64,000 nt of DNA, taken from positions 7,006,001 to 7,070,000 of the forward strand of contig NC_060112.1 in assembly GCF_021155765.1 (NCBI RefSeq), read 5' to 3'. The position numbers and the translations under genes were made by a program. The DNA comes from Diprion similis (lineage: Eukaryota; Arthropoda; Insecta; Hymenoptera; Diprionidae). Positions 22,058 through 37,172 of the stretch are shown one piece after another. Under the pieces are notes generated by a model. It searched no databases, had not been told where the DNA came from, and worked only from the letters and a program-made list of their open reading frames with translations. The first letter of the stretch is position 1, and every line of letters begins with the position of its first letter.

Positions 22058-25000
22058 CTGCAATGTGGAAAAAGCGTTAATCAAAGAGAAATCCACCTTT
22101 AATCATTCCCCATTCCTTTCCACCCACCTTGCGGAGGCGCCGCTTCAGCTGGAGGTGGTAACGCAGCTTCAGCTGGAGGCGCAGCTGCGGGGGCGGTACC
22201 TTCTGCCGGTGGAGCTGCTGCGGCTTCCGGTGCGGGTGCGGCTACGGCCGGCGCACTGCCGTCGGCTGGCGGAGCTGCGGGGGTGCCGTCTGCAGGGGCG
22301 GCAGGTGCTGGGGGCGCGGCTCCGTCGGCGGGGGTTCCATCAGCCGGTGGTGGTGCCGGGGTGCCTTGAGAATATTTAACGGAAAAGTGAATAACAATAG
22401 CATTAAGGAAACGATGATAACAAAAGATCCTTACCTTCCGCTTGGGGCGCCGCAGGCGCACCTTCCGCTGGTGCCGCTGCTGGTGCAGCGCCATCTGCCG
22501 GCGGTGCCGCTGCTCCACCTTCGGCAGCTGGTGCAGGCGCGGAACCATCAGCTGGGGGTGGAGCTGGTGTCGTTCCGTCGGCAGCTGGTGCTGGTGCCGT
22601 TCCATCAGCTGGAGGTGCAGGTGCTGTTCCATCAGCTGGAGGTGCCGGCGCTGTGCCTTCTGCGGGTGGGGCGCCATCTTGACCGGCGGGAAAGAAAAAA
22701 AAACGTATCTTGCATTGAGATTTTCATTTGGAGAAGAGTTGTTCAATTATGTTTACAGCAGAGGCGTATGCTCTTTGTGTTTTTAAGATTGAACCGTTCA
22801 TTGTCGATCTGGAATTTCAAACATCCGAATGGAAGCAAGTAATTCAAAAAATCTAATCTATGATATTTATGTTGAAGATTATTCAACGGCATCGCAAGAC
22901 CTTTAACCCCTTAGCAAACCATCTACCATTTACAAAATCTAGGAAAAATCACTACAAAATGAAAACACTCTCAACAGTCGATCTTATACTCAAATTTCAA
23001 CCCCCTAACCTGCAGGGGGAGGCGCGGTGCCGTCGGCTGGAGGTGGAGGCGCGGTTCCATCCGCAGGTGGAGGTGCTGGTGTCGTTCCGTCCGCTGGAGC
23101 TTCAGCTGGAGGAGCGGTTCCGTCGGCGGGAGGTGGAGGTGCAGTTCCATCCGCAGGTGGCGCTGCTGCTTCTGGTGCAGGCGCACCCTCAGCTGGAGGC
23201 GCGGGTGTCGCAGCTGCTGCCGCGTCTGCCGCCGGAGGCGCTTCTGCAGCTGGGGGAGCGGCTGCCTCAGCTGGAGGAGGAGCTTCGCCTTCCTGCTTTT
23301 GAATATAATATTAAAGATAAAGCAATTTGTTTTCAGATACTTGTAGATGATTTTTTTGATCATTGTTTCTAGGTAATGGTGGTTTTTTCGAATTTCGAGA
23401 GACGAAAGCGTGATGTAAAATTGAAACTAATAATATTGCACGATCGAAAATGAACTGTCTGTATTTTTCGTCCAAAGAAATATTTTAAAAATATGTACGT
23501 TATATGTATAGAGGTTATTCAACTGCAGATTAAAGCTATCGAGGTCGCGTGTTTTGATTTTTGTTTTGCTTCTTAAACATTGCAGAATTATACGGTCGCA
23601 AAAAGAAACTATAATAAATTATAGGAAAGATCGAAGACTGTAGGCGTGGAAAATATTTTCTTCAAAACTCAACTATTCAAGTAAATTAATAATCGCGTAC
23701 GTTTATAATAATAACCGATAAAACGAAGTACCTACCCATATACTTGAAAAATAAAAGGCATTGCGATTTGGTATATGTATACATATATGAAAAGTAAAAA
23801 TAGCGAATTTGTGAAAAAAGCAACAGTAAAAAATCCACTTCAACTTCGATTCATAATGTACAGTACACATAAGCAGGATGCAAGGAGATAGCGAACGTGT
23901 TTCAAAGCGGTTTTGCGTGGGCGTAAAAGATGATAAAAAAGAATTGGAACAAAAAATTTTGCACGTGATTCAGCACGTCTCACGTGTTAGAGTTGTAGCA
24001 TATCGTAGCGAATGGTTAAAAAGCGAAAACCAGTTAGCGACAAGTACTCACCCGTTAAAAATACGCCGCCTACCTAAACTACGATAGTATATTACATTGC
24101 AATTCTCTTCGCCATATTTGCGAGACTCCCCTGAGTACATATGTATCTCTGTATTTTTGTATAATGTATGTACCCGGTGGTGAATCACGTAGTTCTTGAA
24201 TCCAGAAATTCTGCAGGCTTTCCGCTGACAACAGAATTGGCAATCCAGGAATACCAAGCCGGAATAATATTGCGAAAATTCGAACCTTACTATTGCAGTT
24301 AATTGCAATTCCGAGTAGTAACTTTGCGAACTTTTGATTTGAATTTAATTGCGACCAAGCCGCAGAAAGTTTCCGATTTCAGAACTGAGAGTAACGAATT
24401 TGGGAATTAGTTACACACAGTTGGAAGAGTTCAACCTAATTGGGTAAATTTTGTGTCTTTTCTTTTGGTTCTTTAAAATCAACGAAACTGGACGTAATTC
24501 AGGTCACAAAGTTAATTGATTCGACTTTTGGGTGCATTGTAAAGTTACTGCGTTATAAAATAACATAGAACAAATAAACTATTATTAATTTAAAAAAGGG
24601 GCGATGGAACTGATGCTTGTTCTTCTATTTTCTTATAATAAGGTGTACAGGACAGGTGGGTGTGACACAAAAAGTGATTCACGTGCACAGACGTTATTTA
24701 CACAAAGATATTTCATTATTTTTATAATATATGCATTGATATTTTACACAGTAAACCTTACATATACATTTTTCGTACAGATGGACGTGCAACGGATGGG
24801 TCAAGAGGGTATCTCGGATTTAATTTTTTTTCTCCTCCATATATTTTGCTTCTTAAACTTTCGTTTCGAAGATGCAAATATTTCTTACAAGGATGTGACG
24901 AGTTATTTTTTGCACAAAGGTTGCGAGGAGAAACGAGAGGTACTATAATTACACGATATAAAATCACACACAGGTGAACAAAATATGGATTTGTTTTTGG

Positions 25001-27039
25001 ATTTTGGTTTTCCTTTTACATGGTCACAGACAAAAACCGGGTGAATTCGTTGTTTGTGTGGCGGTGTGAGATTTTCAATAGTATTCGCTGATCTATGTTT
25101 GTAGGCGTAAGAATTATTGTCTAAAATGTCTGACGGACATATATAATGATAACAATAATAGTAGCACGTAATAGTAATAGTAGTAATATTAATATTAATA
25201 ATTATTTTTTGTGATAGTGTGTTTTTGTATATATATATATAAATATGCATACATATATATGTATATATATATATGATGTCAGCGAGACACAGAGATGTAA
25301 ATCCGCGTGTGTGATTTTTTATTATTGATTTTTTTTTTCTGTTTTTCTCGAGTGTTTTCTTGTGCGTTGTTATATATATATTGTTCGTGTGTCAAACGTC
25401 ATCCTCATGCCTCGACCTCTTCCTCCTTTACCTTCTTCTCTTCTGGACCCTTCTTCGACCAGTCAGGTTTCTTCTGCAAATTTTAGAAATGACAAAATCA
25501 GCACCGTGTTGAATCGATTCGTTTCTGATAGGTAAATAAAAATGTATTAAACCTATATCTACGACTATTTTATTATAAAGGTTAAACAGCTACGGTTGAG
25601 GTGTTAAAAAAAAATAAAGATACAAGGGGAAGAAAAACGACAAATAAATACGATCACGAACACAGAACGACAAGGGAAGAAAATATAGTAATCAAATGTG
25701 AAAATAAACGTATGGATTTCGAAACGAAGGAATAAGAAAAAAGAAAAGTTATTATTATCTCGAATCAGGAGTTTAATTTATTTTTTCACTTCGTTTCAAC
25801 CTTCAATTTCTACCACAAGTTTGTTTTCGATTTCGATAATCAAATCGGGCAGAAATTAAATTGAAACTGTAGATTTTAATTGCACGTAAAATATTCTTCA
25901 ACACAATTACATACTATTGATTTTTGAATACAAAAAAAAAAAAAAAAAATACGGAATTACATAAACATAAAAACGAATACATAAAAACAAGCAAAGAACG
26001 AGTAAACTATATAATAAAAACTACAAACAGCGACACGTGAGTCTGAAAATCAAAAAGAAGAAAGAAAAATCCGTTCACGATGGCATCTATTGAAAATTGT
26101 TTTGCTGAAAAGAGAAAAAGAAATTACGGTTGCGCGCAGCACAAAAATTGCTAAGCTGTAGAAAAACAGATCAAACGGTGATAAAAGTATCTAATTGTAA
26201 GCTCCGTTAAATGATTCATAAATAATATATAATTTATACTATGTAAGTAATGATCGATATGCGGCGATCTATAATAGCGTTAATATTATTATGTGTATGT
26301 GAGTGAGTTAAACGGGCGAATCTGCGCATACGGTGTAAAAAAAGAAAAAAGAAAATAATCGAGTTATATTGAAATCATTAAAATCATAGCGATCGCACGT
26401 TTTGTTGTTGTGATTTTTTTTTTTACCTTGTCTTTTGACGCGTTCTGCAATCATATAATGCAAAAGCAACGTTATTAGTTTTTAAATATTGCACATTATA
26501 ATTATTATATTATACAACGAAAGAAAGAAATTTAACGAAGCTAAATAGGCATACATTATTCTCGCAACGTATTACAATATCATGGTCAAATTTTAACTCT
26601 TTCAATATTTATCATTATTGTATATGTATATATATATATATATTATGATATAAGCTGAAACGAAAGAAATGACAATCATGACACACGTTTTAATCAGATA
26701 GCCTGAAAAAAAAGAAGCGATAGGTAATTTGCATGATGCTGAAAATGAAAACTGTGAAATGCCTGCAATTATTAATATTATTATTATTATTGTTGTTGTC
26801 GTACGCACAGTGAATAAAATTTCACGTGATTCGAGGTGTTTTGCGTTTTATTTCTAGAATTTTCATCTGTGCGTGAGTGCGGTTAAAAAATTAAGATATT
26901 GAGAAAAAAAATATATATTATCGTGTGAGTAGAAGCGTTGAGCGAATAGTAACGTATTACACGAATAATAATACATTATTGTATAACGATTGTATGTATA
27001 GCGAATTACTAATGCACACATGTATACGTATTATTATTA

Positions 27040-27089
<50 letters not shown>

Positions 27090-30000
27090 GTTGTTGTTAC
27101 ACTGTGAAAAATTATATATTATGATGCGTAAAGTGGATAATAAATAATATTACAATATTATAGAGAAGAGCTCGCATGTCAGAATTAATATATCAAAAAG
27201 AATCACCAAGGATTATAGCCATATTATTTTCTCACCTTTTTTCTTTCTTTACATGTTTCTTTTCTATGATTGTTTTCACGGTAATTCCGTCCAGAAATGA
27301 GTAATTCTCGTTCGATTTTATCTCGTATTGTTTAGCTAATAAATTGCGATATTAATACTGCGGGAGAAATTGAACGATGCAGTAATTTAAAAAGAAGAAA
27401 TGGTGAAAAATGGCGAAAAGCAAAGTGAAAAAAATAAAAGAAAAAGAAAATGAAGTTAAACTGCGTGCAGAAATTTGCTTTCTTGTTTTTAAAAAATACA
27501 ACCGTCCGGACCACCCGTAAAAATTAGGGTTTTTTGCCGATTATATTTAATAATTTATTTTCAACTTTTTTTCTTCTTCCAAGCAGTTTTTAATTCACTG
27601 TTTTATATATTCGATTTAGTTTTGTTTCTTGCTTTCATCATTATCATCATCATCATCATTATCATTCAGGCGTTTTGATTAATTCGATGCACAGTATCAC
27701 ATGACGAAATAAGAAAAGAAAAAAAAAAAAAAGACAAATTAGACAGAAAAAAATGTATAGGGCAAGACAGAACAGAAACTAAAAATGTGCGAATGTAATA
27801 TACAATATAAATGATACATGGTATGTATACATACACGTAAAACAAAATGCAATAAATGCGTAAAGAAAATTAAAAAAAAAAAAAAAAATTTTCCACATGA
27901 AAATCAGATGGAGAACAGAAAAACGAAAAAACGGACGACACAAATTATATAAGACACGTATAATATTTATACACATGTACACCAGAAAAATAATTCGTCG
28001 AATCTGGAACCAGCTGAAAAAGGAACTAGAAGAGGAATGAAAAAAAAATACTAAGAAACGTATAAATCTCCGTTATAAAGCGAAAATTTTTCCTCGATCA
28101 TTTCAAAATACAATTTTTGCAGGACTCGACGTGTCGAAGGATACGCGATGCCATTGAAACGGAACGAAGAAGGCAAAAAAGAAAAAAAAAAACGAAATTT
28201 AAATCACAATCAAAATTAAAAAAGATAATCAGAAAAAAGAAATAATCGAATTTTTATATCGGTGATGAATTATAATAACCGCACTTTTCTACTTTGTATT
28301 AATCCACATATTTTTTCCACATGTTCAAACATACATGTACTTGATTTTAATTAACGATATAGCAGTAGAAGTAGTAACAGTAATAGTAATTATGATAATA
28401 ATATTAATAATAAGAATAATAATAATAATACCGAGATATTTCAGAAGATAATAGGAAAATATTTTCGCGAATATTTCACATGCCGATGTTTTACGATGTT
28501 TTCGTTCACGGTATATAATATATTAATTATAATCGATAAACGATAATCGTATTTCTCTGTGTATTCTAGATATTATCTGTGAATTGTATTCGTGCGTGAA
28601 TATGAGTAATATACATGTGTATTTAATTACATCATTTTTATGAATGAATAAAAAAATATATATATGTATATACGTGCGCGAATATGATCGTGATTTATTG
28701 ATTTTTCCGTATTTTTGGTTTTTTTTTTCAATTTAAGTGTAAAATGATAAACTTCTGCAGTGTATATATATTTTGTTTTCTCTGGTTATCTATTTCTTCG
28801 TCTGCCACTCTGCTTTCTCGGACTTCTTCGGCTGTGAACGAACAACACATACATACATATTGCCTAGTCGAAACTGTACAGGTGTTTTTTTTTTCTCATT
28901 TACTCGTTGAAAGAGTGAAAGGGAAAACAAGAATTAACTTATTCTACATGCCCATAACTATGTCACAATAGCAAGTGTAATTGTAAAATAGAGTAAAAAT
29001 TATAAAAACAACAAAACATCGATTGAAAGACACTTGGAAATTGGAAAAATACAGGGTAAGAACGTCACAAAAAACAGACAACATACAAAAATTGTAATTG
29101 AAAAATTTCAAAGTTGTCGTCGATAATCGCTGCACTTACTTGCATGTGACAATTTGTCGCATATAAATTGCAGATATGCGATGATCCGAGGGGGGTGATA
29201 AATGAAAATGACGAAACGAGATAGAAGATAATATTCAAGCAAAAAAAAGGTCAAAAATTAATTTTGGAAAATAGAAAAAAATAAAAATTTCCCAGCCGGA
29301 AAAAATATAAGAAGAAAAATGACGAATATTTTACTCGAGATGAATGTTAAGAAGTGGAAAAAAAAAATGCTTCATCAAACGTATGTCCGCGAATTCTTGA
29401 CTAATTTTGTCTTTTTTTTTTTTTTTTTTTTTTTTTGTTCATTCAAAAATACAGCAGATATCGAAAATCGAGTGTGATTTTAACGAATGAAAGTGAGAAT
29501 AAAATTTTTCGGAATCCTACCTCTTTGTCCTCCTCCTCGAGGGTGAACTCCTTCTTCTTGACCTGTTTAAGTTGGTTACGGAAGTTGAACTCGGCTGCCT
29601 TTTTCTGTAGCTTGGCGAATTTGTTCTCGTACTTGGACACCTTCTTCAAGGTTGGCTTCATGCTGCGATTAAGAAGAAAGAAACGGAAACAACCCGTCAT
29701 TTAGAAAATCGAAATTGCGATTACAGAAGAAAAGAAAAATCATCAAAGTAAAAAAAATTATTTTTATAGAGAGGAAACGGTGTAAACGAATACTTACAAT
29801 TTACCTCGGAGATCGTTGACCTGGCTGTTCAAGTCCGCGATCTGTGCATCGTGAAATAAAAAATTAATGTCACATTTCGTATAAACTGCAAATTGAATTT
29901 TTTCAATACTTTTAATAATATTTTCATTCATTTTTGCATTGCTTTTTTTGTTATTCTTCATGGAAGTTTGCCGAAATTAATAATTAATTAATATAATTAA

Positions 30001-33000
30001 TCGCAAAATCAGTAAAGTTTTTTTACGTCATCTCTTGAATTTATCAAAATTTTTCAATCTAAGATGTGAAACAATTTTTCTGAATTTCTAAGATCAACAT
30101 TGAAAAAATAAATATAAACCTAAAATTGATCTGTTGCATAATCTTATAGATATCAAGAATAGTTTTGATATCGAATTTACAGATTAAAAAATTTATTAAT
30201 ATGTAAGGTAGATCAATTTTTATATAAAAATATTGAAGCGTATATACAGTGTAAAGACTAATACAAATGAAAATGAAAATAAAGAAAAGACACGAGAATT
30301 GCACGTCAAACAAAACTGCACAATATTATTCTTGTTATATTATATTATTCAACGTAATGGTAACGAGATTTTAGCAAAAAAAAACAACAGCAGAAAAGAA
30401 AAGTTAAATATTGAACGTAAATTTGTTATTATTAACAATATGTAACAACGATAAAAGAACAAAATAAGAATAAGATAGGGTAAAAACGAAACGACGAAAC
30501 TCCAGAATTCAACTCACAATCATATAGCAGACAAGTATGGCAACAATATAAAAATTACAAAATTAAAATCGAGAAAATAGTAGGCGAATTGATTTGCACT
30601 CAAAATCGGCTTGCATTTTGTTAATTACTTTGGAGTATATAATATTGTATATAAGGAAATTGGAAAATGTGTGTGGATAAATACGTTGGAAACATACTGG
30701 ACGAGATCCAGAAAAATCAAAACTGTTGTGAAGCAAAAAAAGAGCAAGATAAAAAGTTATCGAAAAAATTATACTTCGATAAGAAAAGAGAAACAGACAA
30801 AAAGGCAGTGAAAAAGAGAGAGAGAGAGAGAGAGAGAGAGGAGAAAACAAGAGAGAAATGTACAGAACATTGGCGATAAAAAAATCCAAATATATTTGCG
30901 AATAGAAAAAGTAGTAAAAAAAACTGGAAAAAAATTCTGTCGATTTTACAGAACAGCGTTTTTTTTTCGCCATTGAAACGCCAAAAAAAATTTTACGTAG
31001 TTAAACAGTCGACGATAAATAAACGGAAAAAATAGCGAAGGAAAAGGTAATAGTTGCAGGTTAAAAGGTTTCATTTCCGGGAAATGATGCAACAACGAAC
31101 GCCTGTACAAGGGATTATTTCAAGTGAAATTCAAGAGGGTGGGCAACGGGGTCGAAGATCGGTTTTAAAATCGGCCACGAGGTTTTTGCAATTCGATTTT
31201 TTCTTCTTTTCATATAATTGGGATATAATAAATTTTCAAAATTTAGGGGCAGGTAAAATTGGATGGTCTTTTCTCTTTTTTCTTACCCCCGACAAAAACC
31301 AAATACATTTTTCTTTCTGTCCTTTCCCTGTTTGTGGTTGTTTTTTTTTCTATTCTTTCTTCTTCTTGTTTGATAAAAGTTTTTTCCTGCCTCGTGTATA
31401 AAAAAAAAAAAAAATTGTTAGAAAATCTGTCGTAGACTAAAACTTGGCTGCGTATATATACGTTTGTAACCCAAACATTGATCAGGGTAGGAGTACAAAA
31501 GTGGCATAAAAATTGCGAATCGTGTGGAGCAAAAATAAGTGAAATAAATTAGAGATCAAAAAAAGGTATCGGAAATGAACAATTGGAGGGAGAAAATTCC
31601 TGCAGGTGGATTTGCCTGATCCTGCATCGCCTCACGAGATGGCCAACTGGTCCTGATCAGCTTCTCCACCTCATCCGATAATTAATAATATCTATACACT
31701 ACTACAATCATCATGTTCCATATTAATCTCGACTCGCAAACCCGATTTCTGTCCAATAAGACGTCCATTTTTATTCTTTCGCAATGCAAATTTTCCCATT
31801 CGTCTAAATTGAATTCCGCCAATTCGATACTGATTATTGATACATAATTATTATTATTCCTAGGCGAAAGCGAGTTTGGGAATCGAGTCTCGCTGTGCAT
31901 AAACGCCAAGACATGTTTATTGTAATACAGTTAAACACCAGATAACACACATTTACAACGGTGCGTGGGCGCGCGGTGCAAAATCGATTTCTCGTTTTTT
32001 GATCTGGTCAGGATCGTTTTTTTTTTTTTCTCTTTTTTTCTTTCATAATTTTTTCTTTTTTTCCACTACTTTCTGTCGGGCAAAATTAAAGTAAAAAATA
32101 TGCATCGTTGTTACTGTTTGTCTTTCATTCGTTTCAAAAGCTCTACTATTCTATATGCATGTATTGTATATTATAGCTGTACAGACTTCTTGATATATTC
32201 GTTTTGGTTGAGTTTTTTTTTTTTAATTTGATTTTTTTTTTTTTTTTTTTGTTTTTTAGTCACAGGCGAAATTATCCATCGAGATTTAAACGGAGGAACG
32301 AATTCGGGGAAACGAATGGGAATGTTTTATAATATTAGATAACGTCTGCAGTCTGAGATACATACGATATATGTGTATAATATATACATACGTATAAAAT
32401 AAGAGAATTTCGCAGCATGGCACTTTACATTTACTTGATAATTAAATGATCGAGATTCGGGATGCTGTTTCTCGGCTTTATAAAAATATAGAAATGAAAA
32501 AGAAGAACAGAAAAGAAAAGAAAAGAAATATTCATTCGTATACGATAATTTATCCAACACAATCATCGTCATACGATGGTAAGAAAAATTTGTTCAGTAC
32601 AATCCGTTCATCCACTTTGTGAGGGTCTTAATCCCACGATTGATTCATTTTTTTACGTCTTCTATTTGTACTCGCATTTTGTTACAAATTCATGATAATT
32701 GAATATTTTTGTTCTCAAAATATCACCCGATACTTTCGCATTCCCCCTCCTAACTTTATAATACGTGTACTGTATATCTATTCATATATGTATGATACAG
32801 AATTACGATTAATGATCGAAGCACTCGTTCAGTATTGCGTGATATATGATAACATGCATACATACGGTATATATGTATATGTGTATAACGGATAGAGACA
32901 GATAGATCGGTGTATAATTGTATACAGTTTCCGGTTTTAAATAAGAAAATTTATGATAATTAATTAGAGAAATATGAAGTGCCATACTTTTTATTTTGAT

Positions 33001-34773
33001 TAATTTAATTCGTTGTTATTATTATTATTATTATTACTATAAATAATATGCTTGTCATAAAACGGGACAAAAAACAAGATTAGCGAATTTTTTCAAGTGA
33101 TTCATCGAATACATTTTGAGAATTTGATGAGGGAAAAAAAAAATTGTAGAAAAAATTGAAATTTCACATTGACATGCGGGAATTGAAAATAAGTGATCCA
33201 AAATTGGTTTCAAAATATTTCAAAGGGAAATTTTCCTTTCTCATAAATTTTTGACAAAACTTAATACCAATTTATAAAAGGCATGCAATTTTGTTATTAC
33301 ACCGTTCTAATGATAGAAATAATAATTATTTTTACTTTTTAACGTTCGTTTTTTAAATTGTATATATATTGGTAATACCAGATGCGTAAAACACACAATA
33401 ACAATAGAGAGGGGAAAAACGAATGATATAAGAAAATATGAAGCTACAAAAGTCGAAAAGTTAGGCGAGCGGAGAAATCAGTCGAGAATGGGGAGGAAAA
33501 AAAACGGTCAGATTCTTTAATCACGTTTATGTACTATAATAATACGGGGTGAATATAAATTGACAATTTTGCACCTGCGCACGCACACACCATTTGCATT
33601 ATATAAACATAGAATAAAGAAATGACGATGTGAGGGGGTGAAAAAAAAAATTTTTTTTTTTTTTTTTTCCTCATTACAAGTAAACAGCGAGGCAAATTTT
33701 GGCCACATTTTTTGTTTTTTTTCTTTTTTCCAGGGAAAGGGATTGGTTCTTTTTTTTATACTGCTATTTTTCTTGGGTGTTTTTTTTTTCCACAACTTTA
33801 CGTTTTCAGTTCAAAACAACAACGAACACAATCGAATTTCTGCTGCATCCAAGAGCAATCAGCGAATTTCAAATTTCTTACTCGACTTCATTTTTGTGTA
33901 TGACGTGAAAATTTTTTTTTTTTTTTTCTTCAAGAACTTTTGGTATCGAAATCATCGTCAGATTTGTTCAGAAATTCGTCAAGAACACCGCAACGTGAGA
34001 GGCAACAATTTTCACTTCTTTTTTTTTCCAAAGAAGTCTGGTAAATTACTATTTATCGTATTTTTTTGTTGTTGTTGGTTTTTCCTGTTTCTTTTTTTTT
34101 TTTTTTTTTTCTCTCTATTTATTTTCCACCAAAATTTAAAATCGACTGACGATATCTTATAATCTTGCCCAGCCCTGCAGCACAGCAACAACTTGAATGA
34201 TAACCGTGAGAATGAAAAAAATTGGGGATAAACAGGGGATGAGAATGCGAAATTTGAAACAAATGAATCAAATCAGATCAAACGAACGAATAATAATTAG
34301 TGGGATAATCGTTCTGCTACTTTTATTTTTTTCCCCTTCATATTAAACTGACGAGATGAAAAAAAAAAAATAGGTAATGATACGAATGAGGATACGTGAA
34401 GTAAACTATTGTACAAATGATCAAATTTGCAATATCGAGTTAGTAAAAAGCTGAGAAATAAAATTTAACCCCTTGATCTATGAATTGCGTGACATTATTA
34501 TATTACGAAAATCAGGTGATGAAGAAGTAGAAACGAAATGTGAAAAAGATCAAACTGAACGAGAAATTACGGCACTTCATATTTTCGCAAAAACGTGACG
34601 GCAAAGAAAAAAAAAAACAAGAAAATTACCATCGATTTTTTTTATATAATAATCTGCAGTCATTGAGAAGTGTGAGAAAAAAATTACACCTCACTGCGTA
34701 ATGAAATGATTACAAAATTGCTAACAGTGAAAAATAATTAATTAATAATGATAATAAAACTCGCGTTTCGATT

Positions 34774-34870
<97 letters not shown>

Positions 34871-37141
34871 GTATTATTACTGTTATGCATGCAATAATGT
34901 GCTTAAGTTTTCCAAAATATACGGACAGGACTGACCAAGTTTACAAGTATTTTCAGGATACGACAATATTTCAAAATAAAAATCAGTAAGATGGTAACGA
35001 AATTAATGATAAAAAAAAAAAAGACGTCTACCGTAAAATATATCTTTTTTGTTTGATTGCGGTATCACGCGTATCAGAAATCCGTAGGGAAAAAGAAAAA
35101 ATCGTGGTAATATATAATATTGCTCATATGTACATATAGGTGTTGTATGTATGTACATATAAATACATGATGTGCAAGGAAAGTGTATTATATACATGTG
35201 TGTGTATATATATATACATATAATGTGTAGTAATGCGTTCATAGATGACTCGACATCGAAAAAGAAACGCAAGTCATTACGTTTGACAAAAAAAAAAAGT
35301 ACGAAAAAATATTTTTATTTTCAGTTCACATATTTGGACATACTCGAATTTTAGGGAGACGGTCGAAAGACATTGGTAAAGAATTTATCTCTCTGAATAA
35401 TCGTCTGAAATAGTGTTTTGTAAATTTGATATCAATACTATCGTCACGTAAATGCGAGATCGAAATATTAAACGATTTGAAAGAAAAAACGAATGCACGA
35501 AGAAAGAAAAAAAATAAAATAAAAACAACGACTTGCGTGTCCTTTTTTTCAGTACTTTGTATATCGTGTAACATCTTCATACATGTATGTATATATAGAT
35601 TTGTAAACCGTTTTTTTTTTTTTTTTTGTTTTTTGGTTTTGTTTTTCAAACTTCTTTTTCGGGAATTAGGCATGTATGTTATACCTCGTAGTCCCTCTTT
35701 CTGACTTCGCGCTCCAAATCCCACTTCTGACCCTCACAAATGTAGACGCGGTCGTAATACTGTCGGATAATCTTCTTCAACTCGGCTACAAGAACCCAAT
35801 GATCAATTGTTTATTTTTCTATAAATTATCCTTTTTTTCTTGTTTCAATTGCATTGAGAAATATTAAAATCAACAATGAGAGAAGAACAGAACACAAGAT
35901 GAGGAAAAAGTGATTGGTGTATGATTTGCATTTAAATATTATATAATTAATAATTATATATAACGTGTACAGAACAATATGCAACCGCATATTGTCGACA
36001 AAGTAATTATTTGCGACGCTGTATAAATATAAACGACAAAGGACCTGCTCTGAAATCTCTTATTTTTATCGGGCGATATTATAAATTATTGTATTTCAGG
36101 GGTATAATTGCGTGTATCGATTAATTCGTACATAATAAAAATACACATACTGTAGGTACTCTCAAACGTGGAATAGAAAAAAAATGGGTGAAGAAAATAT
36201 TAGTACACGTACATGTTGGTTTTTTTTTTTTTTTTGTTAGGAGGGATTTTCTCTTTTCAGATATATGTATGTATGAACATATTTTTTTTTTTTTTTTTTT
36301 TGTTTTTGTTTTTGTTTTCACAAGGAAGGAAATGGTGGGCAAAAAATCGGGAAGGAAACCGATTTGTATGCGTATATATTATACAATGTGCATTGTTTAA
36401 AATAATGCACATTATATGTATATACATATACATATATAATGCGTACAAATATCATGTATATGGTAAACGGCTAGTTGCGAGCTCGAGATGAAAAAAAATT
36501 GCTTCGGAGTAAAAATCTTAGTCATTCCTGTGTTGGGTTTCTGATTTTTTCTTTTTCACTTTTTACTGCGTTCCATTAATTTTCCGTTTTTTGATTATTA
36601 TTGTATTTTTTTTTCTTCTGTTTTTTGTTTATTTCATTGTAATTTTTATTTTATTTTTTTGTTCTTTATGAGAGAGAGAGAGAGAGAGAGAGCGAGCACC
36701 TTTAAAATACTATCGTTAATAAACAATATTTGTATGGATAAATTGAAACAAATATATAGCAAGGAATTATTTGATACTCGTGATGCGAAATAAAAATCTT
36801 GACCAAATATTAAATGAATAAAATTGTTACTATTTATTGTTTCAAATAGTTCTCTGGAGTGTTTTAAACGTGCCGCGCACGATCCACCGACGCTTTGCCT
36901 GTGACGTAATTTCGGTGTAATAAAAAATAACACACATATAAGTATATATATAGCTTTGTGCGTGTGTGGCTCAATATTGAACGTTTTCCCTTTTTTTTTC
37001 TGTTTTAAATGTGTGCCTGTGTGTTTTCTGTCTTCGCGCTACGTTAACTTATAATTCGTATTATTATTATTACTATTATTATTATTATATGTATATAATA
37101 TATCAAAATAACTCTCATGCAAAATAGATGTAGATGCGTTT

Positions 37142-37172
<31 letters not shown>

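Noticed and set aside
22065..23302. Several open frames on both strands (Gly/Ser/Ala-rich, Arg/Cys-rich, Leu/Arg-rich)
   Set aside because: All are shadows of the GCN/CCN repeats in the troponin tail exons; only one frame links exons with proper splice phases and a stop.
24600..24960. Plus-strand frame with a hydrophobic middle
   Set aside because: AT-rich, no homology, no splice or promoter context; lies in the troponin intron/3' region.
29798..29841. Earlier donor CGAG|gtaaat in the troponin exon
   Set aside because: It would give TGA at the next junction; the donor seven bases later restores GKFMKPTL.
34776..34868. AT array as a CRISPR-like or origin-like repeat
   Set aside because: A simple dinucleotide microsatellite without spacers or conserved flanks.
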